The translations under genes and the position numbers were made by a program. Below are positions 14,042-21,161 of a stretch of DNA of 25,059 nt, piece by piece (position 1 is the first letter of the stretch; each line of letters starts with the position of its first letter). Under the pieces are notes generated by a model. That model was not told where the DNA came from. It ran no database searches and worked only from the letters and a program-made list of their open reading frames with translations. Source of the stretch: Gammaproteobacteria bacterium (GTDB lineage: Bacteria; Pseudomonadota; Gammaproteobacteria; SZUA-229); NCBI GenBank assembly GCA_011051475.1, contig DRLE01000032.1, forward strand, positions 1-25,059, given 5' to 3'.

Positions 14042-15589
14042 CTACAGCTCCGCCACACCGGCATAGTGCACACCCGATAACAGCGCCATCTCCCGGTGCC
14101 AGGTTGCCAGATCATCCGGATTGAACCCGCTCAGTGCGTCATGCCCGCAGGCGCGCGCCATTACCTGCATCAGTTCGGTAGAGGCTTCGAAAAAGTTTTT
14201 CAGCCGATGCGCAGACTTTTCAATATCAAGGCGTCGGCGCAGTTCTTCTTTCTGCGTGGCAATGCCCGCCGGGCAGTTGTTGCTGTTGCATATTCTCGCC
14301 GCCACGCAGCCGATCGCCTGCATGGCGCTGTTGGAAACGGCAATGCCGTCGGCGCCCAGCGCCAGCGCCTTGACGAAATCGATCGGCACACGCAGGCCGC
14401 CGGTAATAATCAGGGTGACGCGGCCGCTGGCGCCCTGTGCGTCGAGATAGCGTCGCGCCCTGGCCAGTGCGGGAATGGTGGGCACGCTGATATGATCGCG
14501 GAAAATTTCGGGCGCCGCGCCGGTGCCACCACCGCGTCCATCGAGAATAATATAATCGGCGCCGGCATCCAGCGCGAACTGTATGTCTTTTTCAATATGG
14601 TTGGCGCTGAGCTTGAAACCCACCGGTATGCCGCCTGAAATGTCCCTGACCCTGTCGGCGAAACGTTTGAAATCGGCGACTGTGACCAGGTCTTTGAAGG
14701 TCGGCGGCGAGATCGCCGGCCTGCCTGCCTCTATGCCCCTGACCTGTGCAATCCTGCCGATGTTCTTGCTGCCCGGCAGGTGACCACCGGTGCCGGTCTT
14801 GGCGCCCTGGCCGCCCTTGAAATGAAAGGCCTGCACCCGGCTTAACAGCTCGTCTTTATAACCGAAACAGCCGCTGGCCAGTTCATAGAAATAACGGCTG
14901 TTCTCCGCCTGTTCTTCCGGCAGCATACCGCCCTCGCCGCTGCAGATGCCGGTACCCGCCAGTTCGGCGCCGCGCGCCAGCGCGATCTTGGCCTCCTCGG
15001 ACAGCGCACCAAAACTCATATCGGAAACAAACAACGGTATCTTCAGGCGCAAGGGTTTTTTCGCCTCCGGCCCGATCACCAGTTCGGTGGCGACATCCGC
15101 ATCTTCCAGCAGCGGCTTTGTCGCCATCTGCGCTGTCATGATCTGGATATCATCCCACTGCGGCAGTTCAAAGCGCGGTACGCCCATGGACGTCATCGGT
15201 CCATGATGGCCGAATTTTGTCAGCCCCTCTTCTGCCAGCTGATGGATAAAGGCGACCGTGGGCTCCTCCTGCGTCGGTTTTGCCTCGGGCTGCCGCGTCG
15301 CCGCCGGCTTCAGCCCCGGCCCTTCGAGACCGACCTGGGCATCACTGAACTGGTTATGCGTACCATCACAGTAAGGCAGGTTGCCCGAGTGCTTGCAGGC
15401 ACAGAGATAAGCGTCACCGTCTTCCTCGGCCACCATGACCTTCGGAGTGAAGGTGGTGCCCACGTGCGAACCGTCGCAGAAGGGCTGGCTCTTTGAACGC
15501 CCGCAGGTGCAGAAATGGTATTCCTGACCCTTGCTGAGGCTGACTTTTGCGGGCTTGTTATCGGCAATAACGGGATTGGTCATATTCAT
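14042..15589 (-). CDS. CDGSH-fused FMN glutamate synthase-like protein
   Basis: A 515-residue fusion. Residues 20-80 are a tandem CDGSH module (Cys27, Cys29, Cys38, His42; Cys63, Cys65, Cys74, His78), predicted to bind two [2Fe-2S] clusters. After a linker, residues about 130-500 are the FMN-binding synthase domain of glutamate synthase (VSDMSFGALSEEAKIALARG, GICSGEGGMLPEE, GQGAKTGTGGHLPGSKN, DGRGGGTGAAP). The 3Fe-4S cysteines are present as Cys428, Cys434 and Cys439, in the C-x5-C-x4-C spacing of GltB. There is no glutaminase domain and no NADPH-binding subunit nearby, so true glutamate synthesis is doubtful; an electron-transfer or other flavin reaction is possible. AGGAG precedes the ATG. 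It ends the five-gene minus-strand run from 19147 and converges on LysR. Confidence 0.92.
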   Translation of the reverse strand: MNMTNPVIADNKPAKVSLSKGQEYHFCTCGRSKSQPFCDGSHVGTTFTPKVMVAEEDGDAYLCACKHSGNLPYCDGTHNQFSDAQVGLEGPGLKPAATRQPEAKPTQEEPTVAFIHQLAEEGLTKFGHHGPMTSMGVPRFELPQWDDIQIMTAQMATKPLLEDADVATELVIGPEAKKPLRLKIPLFVSDMSFGALSEEAKIALARGAELAGTGICSGEGGMLPEEQAENSRYFYELASGCFGYKDELLSRVQAFHFKGGQGAKTGTGGHLPGSKNIGRIAQVRGIEAGRPAISPPTFKDLVTVADFKRFADRVRDISGGIPVGFKLSANHIEKDIQFALDAGADYIILDGRGGGTGAAPEIFRDHISVPTIPALARARRYLDAQGASGRVTLIITGGLRVPIDFVKALALGADGIAVSNSAMQAIGCVAARICNSNNCPAGIATQKEELRRRLDIEKSAHRLKNFFEASTELMQVMARACGHDALSGFNPDDLATWHREMALLSGVHYAGVAEL

Positions 15590-15622
15590 GCTCTCCTGCA
15601 GATGATCTTGTTGATGTTATTT

Positions 15623-16294
15623 TCAGCCTGATGTCTCAGTAACAGCTTTGCGGCCACGCATAACAAAAAAGGAACCTTCGCCATACCCCGGCCTGATACC
15701 CTGCCTGATACTCGGCTTCAAAGCCGGGACATATTTTTCACCGCCGTGGCCCGGCAACAGGGTCTGCAGGGTTTCCATATTACGGAATCCGGCTGCATGT
15801 AGATCGCGCTGCACGTCCTCAACCGAATAAAATACCGCATCACGGTAAAACCGGCTTCTTGCCTGCTTTTGCCGGTACTGTCTTCCCAGTACACTGTCAC
15901 GATCTATCATGCCGACAACAATACTGCCGCCGGGCCTGAGTATGCGAAACGCTTCGCGGAACGCCGCCTCCGGCGAATCAAGAAAACAAACCGTGGTCAC
16001 AAAAAGCGCGTAGTCATATTCGTTGTCTGCAAGCGGCAGCGACTCGGCCGTGCCCGCAATACTGTTAACACCCCGCTCCGCGGCAATTTCGCGCATTGCC
16101 CGGGCCGGTTCAACCCCCAGCGACACCCCCAGCGGTGCGGCGAAACGTCCGGTGCCGGAACCGATCTCCACACCTTTACCCGGCGGCAGTAACCGCCTTA
16201 CGGCCTCAAGTTCCAGTGCGTATTCTGTCGCATGCTCTTCAAACCAGTGGTCATATTCGAGCGCAAAATGATCAAAGACGTCGATCCCGGCCAT
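15623..16294 (-). CDS. Class I SAM-dependent methyltransferase
   Basis: A 223-residue soluble methyltransferase. Motif I is VEIGSGTGRF (residues 42-51), followed by acidic and aliphatic motif II (LGVEPARAMREIAAERG), then LPLADNEYDYALFVTTVCFL and the late strand AFRILRPGGSIVVGMID. This matches the UbiE/Coq5-like Methyltransf_11 fold. Substrate cannot be read from the sequence. Its ATG is six bases after the stop of the peptidase-like gene, and its stop is 33 bases before the CDGSH-flavoprotein gene, so it belongs in that operon. Confidence 0.9.
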   Translation of the reverse strand: MAGIDVFDHFALEYDHWFEEHATEYALELEAVRRLLPPGKGVEIGSGTGRFAAPLGVSLGVEPARAMREIAAERGVNSIAGTAESLPLADNEYDYALFVTTVCFLDSPEAAFREAFRILRPGGSIVVGMIDRDSVLGRQYRQKQARSRFYRDAVFYSVEDVQRDLHAAGFRNMETLQTLLPGHGGEKYVPALKPSIRQGIRPGYGEGSFFVMRGRKAVTETSG

Positions 16295-16300
16295 AAACCG

Positions 16301-16750
16301 TCACTGCCCGCCTGCCGGTTCAATCGCGATATACCATTTCGGCTTTATGCGACCGAAATCCGTGCGCACAGGATTTTTCAGGGATGCCTTTGAATCCAGC
16401 ACATAGTTGTTTTCGTTTTCCCGAACAAAGACCACCCAGTGCCAGTATGCCCTGTCATTAATCATATGCCACTTGATAGACAGCAGGGCGCAGTCAGGCA
16501 ATGCATGCCAGCCGGTAAAGGCCGTTTCTCCGGAAGCCGACCTGATACCAAAGGCCTGCAGCAGGCGACGAATATAGTCGGTTTCAGACCACAGTAATGA
16601 ATCATGTGCATAAATGCCGAGACCTGCCGCCACCCGCCTTGCCTGCTGATAGGAAACACCGGCAATGGCTGCCACGCTGGCAATGGCACAGCCTGTTTTT
16701 TCTTCCTGGATAACGGGTTGCATAGGGATTAGTACTTTGTCTGACGACAT
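16301..16750 (-). CDS. Papain-fold (C39-like) cysteine peptidase candidate
   Basis: A 149-residue protein without a signal peptide. Near the N terminus is QEEKTGCAIASVAAIAGVSY: Gln15 lies six residues before Cys21, the same spacing as the oxyanion Gln and catalytic Cys of papain and C39 peptidases. It is followed by the helix with small residues typical of C39. His104 in YWHWVVFV and Asp119 in YVLDSK supply the rest of a catalytic triad, with the usual VVF...YVLDS strand pair. C39 domains usually cleave leader peptides within ABC exporters; free-standing copies are poorly understood and none of the flanking genes is an ABC exporter. Start ATG is eight bases after the MBL gene stop. Confidence 0.72.
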   Translation of the reverse strand: MSSDKVLIPMQPVIQEEKTGCAIASVAAIAGVSYQQARRVAAGLGIYAHDSLLWSETDYIRRLLQAFGIRSASGETAFTGWHALPDCALLSIKWHMINDRAYWHWVVFVRENENNYVLDSKASLKNPVRTDFGRIKPKWYIAIEPAGGQ

Positions 16751-16758
16751 TTTCGCTG

Positions 16759-18147
16759 TTACAGCTCATACTCCTGATGAAGCGCCGGCATAATCACTTC
16801 GGTATCGTTCAGTTTTCCGGCAAAGATTTTCATGGTGTCTTCTTCGCCATGCACCAGGAAAGTCTTTTTCGGCCTTGCGGATTGCTGCCAGCTGAGCAGT
16901 TCCGCCTGGTCGGCATGCGCGGAGAAGCCGCCGATGGTGTAGATGCTGGCGCGCACCTGGATTTCCTCACCGAATATTTTCACTACGCTGGCGCCATCGA
17001 CAATTCGTCTGGCCAGGGTACCGTGCGCCGCGAAGCCGACGAAAATAACGGCGCAGTTGTTCCGCCACAGGTTATGTCTTAAATGGTGGCGCACACGACC
17101 GCCGGTACACATGCCCGAGCCGGCCATAATAATGGCGCCACCCTTGATCTGGTTGATAGCCATGGACTCGGCGGTTTCGCGGGTAAAGCGCAGGCCCGGC
17201 AGGTCGAAAGGATCATTGCCATCGCTGGACAGTTTCAGGGTTTCAGGATTATAACATTCGGGATGTCGCTGAAAGATACGCGTCGCCGATATTGCCATGG
17301 GCGAATCCAGGAAGACATTTGTGTATCGCTCGATCAGACCTTTTTCCACACCTTCACGCAGGTAGTAGAGGATTTCCTGGGTGCGCTCCAGGGCAAAGGT
17401 GGGAATAATGACATTGCCGCCGCGACGCATGGTTTCATTAATCGCCTCATACAGTTCCTCGATGGAGGGCTTCAACTGTTTGTGCAGACGATCGCCATAG
17501 GTGGTTTCCATAACCACCGTATCCACCTGTGGCGGCGGTGTCGGATCGTTCAGGATGGCGCGGCCACTGTAGCCGATATCACCGGAGAACACAAGCTTGT
17601 GAGTGCGGCCGTTTTCTTCAAGCTTGAACAGAATGCTGGCCGCGCCCAGAATATGACCCGCATTGATAAAGGTGATTTCGATACCTTCGGCCAGCTTGAT
17701 CGTCTTGTTGTAACTTGCCCGGCGACCGAAATGCTCCAGGCTGTCGAAGACATCAATCGTATTATACAGCGGCTCTATATCTTTCACTGACTTGCCGCGG
17801 CGCTGCGCCTTGCGTTGCTGGTAGCGCGCCTCCTCTTCCTGCAGGCCGGCCGAGTCCATCATTACCAGCCGCGCCAGTTCTACCGTTGCCTCGGTGGTAA
17901 TGATTTCACCGGTAAAACCGCGCCGGACCAGCAGGGGTATACGGCCACAGTGATCAAGATGCGCGTGGGTCAGTATCAGGTAATCGATTTGTGCCGGATC
18001 AAAACCGAAAGCTTCGGAATTTTCACTGACCAGCTCCCTGCCACCCTGGTACATACCGCAGTCAATCAGGATTTTTTTGCCGGCGCATTCCAGCATATGG
18101 CATGAACCGGTAACATTTCGGTCGGCACCATGAAAGGACAGTTTCAT
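16759..18147 (-). CDS. Beta-CASP metallo-beta-lactamase RNase-like protein
   Basis: A 462-residue cytoplasmic metallo-hydrolase of the beta-CASP group (relatives of CPSF73/Ysh1 and bacterial RNA exonucleases). Metal ligands: HAHLDH at residues 61-66 (His61, His63, Asp65, His66), His165 in NAGHILGA, Asp190 in FSGDIGYSG and His433 in LVHGEED. Beta-CASP features include TTYGDR, PTFALERTQEIL (249-260), MAGSGMCTGGRVRHHL and GGFSAHADQ with His411. No KH domain is present. The family processes or degrades RNA; some members act on DNA. GGAG precedes the ATG. It lies 46 bases after LOG and is tightly followed by the peptidase-like gene. Confidence 0.93.
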   Translation of the reverse strand: MKLSFHGADRNVTGSCHMLECAGKKILIDCGMYQGGRELVSENSEAFGFDPAQIDYLILTHAHLDHCGRIPLLVRRGFTGEIITTEATVELARLVMMDSAGLQEEEARYQQRKAQRRGKSVKDIEPLYNTIDVFDSLEHFGRRASYNKTIKLAEGIEITFINAGHILGAASILFKLEENGRTHKLVFSGDIGYSGRAILNDPTPPPQVDTVVMETTYGDRLHKQLKPSIEELYEAINETMRRGGNVIIPTFALERTQEILYYLREGVEKGLIERYTNVFLDSPMAISATRIFQRHPECYNPETLKLSSDGNDPFDLPGLRFTRETAESMAINQIKGGAIIMAGSGMCTGGRVRHHLRHNLWRNNCAVIFVGFAAHGTLARRIVDGASVVKIFGEEIQVRASIYTIGGFSAHADQAELLSWQQSARPKKTFLVHGEEDTMKIFAGKLNDTEVIMPALHQEYEL

Positions 18148-18193
18148 TTTTTATCTCCACCGGCAATGCCGGCCAGTTATTCAGAATACTTTT

Positions 18194-19147
18194 CTAACCG
18201 TTGATACTCTCACCATTGCGATCATACCAGCACAGCAGACCCTGCCAGATTTCCTCGGCCGTTTCGGCGAACCAGAACAGATCGCGGTCCTCTACGTCAA
18301 TGACGCCTTCATCCACCAGGAAGTCAACATCGAAAGCCTTGCGCCAGAATTCTTTGCCTACCAGTACAACCGGAAGCGGTTTTATTTTACGAGTCTGGAT
18401 AAGCGTCAGAGTTTCAAACAGTTCATCAAAGGTACCAAAGCCACCGGGGAAAGCCACCAGCGCCTTTGCGCGCATGAGAAAATGCATCTTGCGCATGGCG
18501 AAGTAATGGAACTGAAAACACAGTTCCGGCGTTATATACGGGTTGGGGTACTGTTCGTGCGGCAGGGTGATATTCAGCCCGACCGTCGGCGCGCCGACAT
18601 CATAGGCACCGCGGTTGGCCGCTTCCATAATACCCGGCCCGCCGCCGGTTATTACCACCAGCCTGGATTTACGCGTACTCTTTCCCGCCCTGGCGACTAT
18701 ATTGGCAAATTCACGCGCCACCTCGTAATACCGGCTTTTCGCCAGAATCCGCTCAGCCACCTGCAGGCGACGCTGCAGTTCCCGGTCTTCGCCATCGGCC
18801 AGCAACCTGTCACGCAGTTCCTCGACCTTTCGTTTCGCCGTTTCCTTTTCGACAATACGGGTACCGCCGAAGACGACAATGGTTTTCTCTATGCCATTGA
18901 CGCCCAGTATTCTCTCAGGCTTCATGTAATCCAGCTGCATGCGCACGCCGCGGGCGGTATAACCGGACAGAAAATCGGTATCTTCAATGGCCAGCCGGTA
19001 GGAAGGACTGTCCATAATGCGCTTCTGCCGGGCCGGGCCTTCCGGGTCCTCGCTGACAGGCTTGGGCTGTTGCCATGGCAATGGCTCATGACGCTGGTTT
19101 TCTTTCGCCGGTTCAGGCACTTCCGGTCTGTCGTGTCTCTTTTTCAT
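18194..19147 (-). CDS. LOG-family protein (TIGR00730, Rossmann fold)
   Basis: A 317-residue cytoplasmic protein of the LOG family, once called lysine decarboxylase-like. The signature is intact: GGGPGIMEAANRG (168-180) and PGGFGTFDE (234-242), whose Gly and Glu residues form the nucleoside monophosphate site. Family members cleave the N-glycosidic bond of nucleotides to free base and ribose 5-phosphate. It has about 80 extra N-terminal residues rich in Pro, Glu, Lys and Arg compared with short LOG proteins (near 190 residues), and a helical insert near 100-150. The ATG lacks a clear ribosome site. It is the first gene of a five-gene minus-strand run and is divergent from the aldolase. Confidence 0.9.
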   Translation of the reverse strand: MKKRHDRPEVPEPAKENQRHEPLPWQQPKPVSEDPEGPARQKRIMDSPSYRLAIEDTDFLSGYTARGVRMQLDYMKPERILGVNGIEKTIVVFGGTRIVEKETAKRKVEELRDRLLADGEDRELQRRLQVAERILAKSRYYEVAREFANIVARAGKSTRKSRLVVITGGGPGIMEAANRGAYDVGAPTVGLNITLPHEQYPNPYITPELCFQFHYFAMRKMHFLMRAKALVAFPGGFGTFDELFETLTLIQTRKIKPLPVVLVGKEFWRKAFDVDFLVDEGVIDVEDRDLFWFAETAEEIWQGLLCWYDRNGESING

Positions 19148-19171
19148 TGTTTTTTCACGTTTCTGTCTTGC

Positions 19172-19192
19172 GTATGGCAGATTCAGCCATAC
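19172..19192. promoter_or_regulatory. Inverted repeat upstream of LOG, possible operator
   Basis: GTATGGC (19172-19178) and GCCATAC (19186-19192) form a perfect 7-base inverted repeat with a 7-base spacer, 25 bases upstream of the LOG start and in the gap shared with the aldolase gene. It could be a dimeric-regulator operator or a leader hairpin of the LOG mRNA. Confidence 0.4.
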
Positions 19193-19269
19193 ATTGTTTA
19201 TATTAAACGGTTATCAGCCTCCCGGTCGCTCAACATGTACAGACTGCATACAGGCAGCGAAAACAGGCA

Positions 19270-19275
19270 TACAAT
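19270..19275 (+). promoter_or_regulatory. Candidate -10 element of the aldolase gene
   Basis: TACAAT matches TATAAT at five of six and gives a leader of about 35 bases before the ATG at 19317. The -35 is poor (CATACA at 17-base spacing). Confidence 0.35.
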
Positions 19276-19316
19276 ACACACAATGTACCAGACTTTCCTT
19301 CGAATGGAGAACAATC

Positions 19317-20336
19317 ATGCAATATTTAAGCGATCTCGAAAACACCATTAATGACATGGTACAGAAAGGCCGGGGCGTACTGGCAGCCGATGAAAGCTCA
19401 CCCACCATCGCCAAACGACTGAAAGCCATTAATCTGGAATCAACCGAGGAAAACCGACGCACCCTGCGCAGCCTGCTGGTGACAACACCGGGACTGGGCG
19501 AGTATATCAGCGGCATTATTCTGTTCGAGGAAACACTGGACCAGAAAACCGATGACGGCAGCGGCATTCCACAGGCCGCCTGGGCGCAGAACATTGTTCC
19601 CGGCATCAAGGTCGACAAGGGCAAGATCCCGCTGGCGCTGTCAGCAGGCGACCTGATTACCCAGGGTCTGGACGGACTGGCCGAACGCCTGCAGACCTAT
19701 AAACAGAAAGGCGCACGTTTTGCCAAGTGGCGCGAGGTTTATAATATTGATCACCACGCACCCACCCGGCACGGCATTGAAGCCAATGCGGAAATGCTGG
19801 CGCGCTATGCTGCGGTCTGCCAGGCAGAAGGCCTGGTACCCATTGTCGAGCCGGAAGTGCTCATGGATGGTGACCACGATATCGACCGCCATGCCGAAGT
19901 CACCGAAGCCGTACAACATGCCGTATTCAACGCCCTGCAGCGCCATCACGTGGTGCCGGAGCTGATGATTCTGAAACCCAATATGGTACTGCCTGGCAAG
20001 GACAACCGCCGGGCGCCGGCAGAAGAGGTTGCCGAAGCCACGATCAGGGTGCTCAAGCGCACGGTGCCGGCAGCCGTACCGAGCATCAACTTCCTTTCCG
20101 GTGGTCAGGGGCCCGAGGAAGCCACAGAAAACCTGAATGCCATCAACCAGCACTATCCGCATGCGCCCTGGAATCTGAGCATATCCTATGGCCGCGCCCT
20201 GCAACAGCCGGCCCTGCATGCCTGGTCGGGCAAGGCTGATAACATCCCGGCAGCCCAGCAGGCGCTGCTGAAACGCGCGCGTCTGAATCACCTGGCCATG
20301 CTGGGTGAATACCGACCTGAAATGGAAAACGAGTAG
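19317..20336 (+). CDS. Fructose-bisphosphate aldolase, class I
   Basis: A 339-residue glycolytic and gluconeogenic enzyme that interconverts fructose 1,6-bisphosphate with dihydroxyacetone phosphate and glyceraldehyde 3-phosphate through a lysine Schiff base. The eukaryote-like class I pattern is clear: RGVLAADESSPTIAKRL near the N terminus, GARFAKWREVYNI, IVEPEVLMDGDHD, and Lys220 in MILKPNMVLPGKD as the Schiff-base residue. It also has PSINFLSGGQGPEEAT and WNLSISYGRALQQPALHAW. The reading frame extends upstream, but I start at 19317 because GGAG lies eight bases before this ATG and the homology begins there. It is monocistronic and divergent from LOG. Many gammaproteobacteria use a class II enzyme, so this could be a second aldolase. 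Confidence 0.95.
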   Translation: MQYLSDLENTINDMVQKGRGVLAADESSPTIAKRLKAINLESTEENRRTLRSLLVTTPGLGEYISGIILFEETLDQKTDDGSGIPQAAWAQNIVPGIKVDKGKIPLALSAGDLITQGLDGLAERLQTYKQKGARFAKWREVYNIDHHAPTRHGIEANAEMLARYAAVCQAEGLVPIVEPEVLMDGDHDIDRHAEVTEAVQHAVFNALQRHHVVPELMILKPNMVLPGKDNRRAPAEEVAEATIRVLKRTVPAAVPSINFLSGGQGPEEATENLNAINQHYPHAPWNLSISYGRALQQPALHAWSGKADNIPAAQQALLKRARLNHLAMLGEYRPEMENE

Positions 20337-20373
20337 TTGTACTGTGGTTAGACCTGGTTGTATTTGATCGTTA

Positions 20374-20494
20374 TTTTTTAACCACAGAGGACACAGAGGT
20401 TCACAGAGTTTTTAATTTTTATTGCGCCGCAAGGGCGCAATAAATAAAAAAGCTTTTCTCTGTGCACCTCTGTGTCCTCTGTGGTTAAAAAAAA
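20374..20494. repeat. Nested palindromic intergenic repeat
   Basis: The left arm begins TTTTTTAACCACAGAGGACA (20374) and ends CACAGAG (20408). The right arm runs from CTCTGTG (20458) through CCTCTGTGGTTAAAAAA to 20492-20494. The 35-base arms pair with one mismatch. Inside is a second hairpin, TTTATTGCGCC and GGCGCAATAAA with loop GCAAG (about 20419-20445). The element fills the gap between the convergent aldolase and response-regulator genes. The AACCACAGAGGACACAGAGG arm is a motif I recall as a dispersed intergenic repeat in many bacteria. A fragment, CTGTGGTTA, also lies at 20342-20350. It may end transcription from both sides, though no free T run follows. Confidence 0.8.
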
Positions 20495-20513
20495 CCAGCC
20501 GAAAGCACCCTGG

Positions 20514-21161
20514 TCAAGGCGCCATAAGGTCAAGACGAATGGCCAGGCGGGTCAGGCCGGCGATATCACTGATACCCAGCTTGTTCTTCAGGCTGGTGCA
20601 GTGATGACCAACGGTCTTCGGGCTGAGGTTGAGCATTTCGCCGATCTGGTTCACGCTCTTGCTGTCAGCCAGCAGCAGAAAGATCTCGAACTCACGGGGG
20701 GTGAGCTGCGCCAGCGGATCCGACTCGGCGGCATTTCTTACCTTCATTAAAGAGGGCATCATTTCCTGCCCGACATAAACCTCACCCGCGGCTACGGCGC
20801 GCACCGCCTCGATCATAACCTGTGAAGCACTGCGCTTGGAGATATAACCGAGCACGCCCATGTCCAGCGCACGTGACAGAAACACCTCGTTTTCATAGAC
20901 ACTGAAAACCAGTATGCGGGCGTTTTTGTCCCTGGCCAGAATGCGGCGACTGGCTTCCAGCCCGCCCATGCCGGGCATGGAAATATCCATCACCAGCACA
21001 TCCGGTTGCTGCTCGAAAAAACGGCTGTAGGCGGTTTCCCCGTCCTCGGCTTCTGCCACTACACTGATACCCGGGGTGGATTCAAGCAGGCGGCGGTAGC
21101 CGGCACGAACCACCTCGTGGTCATCGACCAGAAAAACCTCGATTGCATCTGTTGCTGTCAT
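20514..21161 (-). CDS. LuxR-type (NarL/FixJ) response regulator
   Basis: A 215-residue two-component regulator. The receiver domain (residues 6-122) has the acidic pair in VFLVDDHEVV, phosphoacceptor Asp59 in VLVMDISMPGMGG, and Lys109 in YISKRS. The C-terminal LuxR helix-turn-helix (about 148-210) reads LTPREFEIFLLLADSKSVNQ, then LNLSPKTVGHHCTSLKNKL. It resembles the UvrY/GacA and NarL group. Its ATG abuts the TAA of the histidine kinase gene with no gap, so the two are translationally coupled and almost surely partners. Targets are unknown; they may include its own operon. Confidence 0.95.
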   Translation of the reverse strand: MTATDAIEVFLVDDHEVVRAGYRRLLESTPGISVVAEAEDGETAYSRFFEQQPDVLVMDISMPGMGGLEASRRILARDKNARILVFSVYENEVFLSRALDMGVLGYISKRSASQVMIEAVRAVAAGEVYVGQEMMPSLMKVRNAAESDPLAQLTPREFEIFLLLADSKSVNQIGEMLNLSPKTVGHHCTSLKNKLGISDIAGLTRLAIRLDLMAP

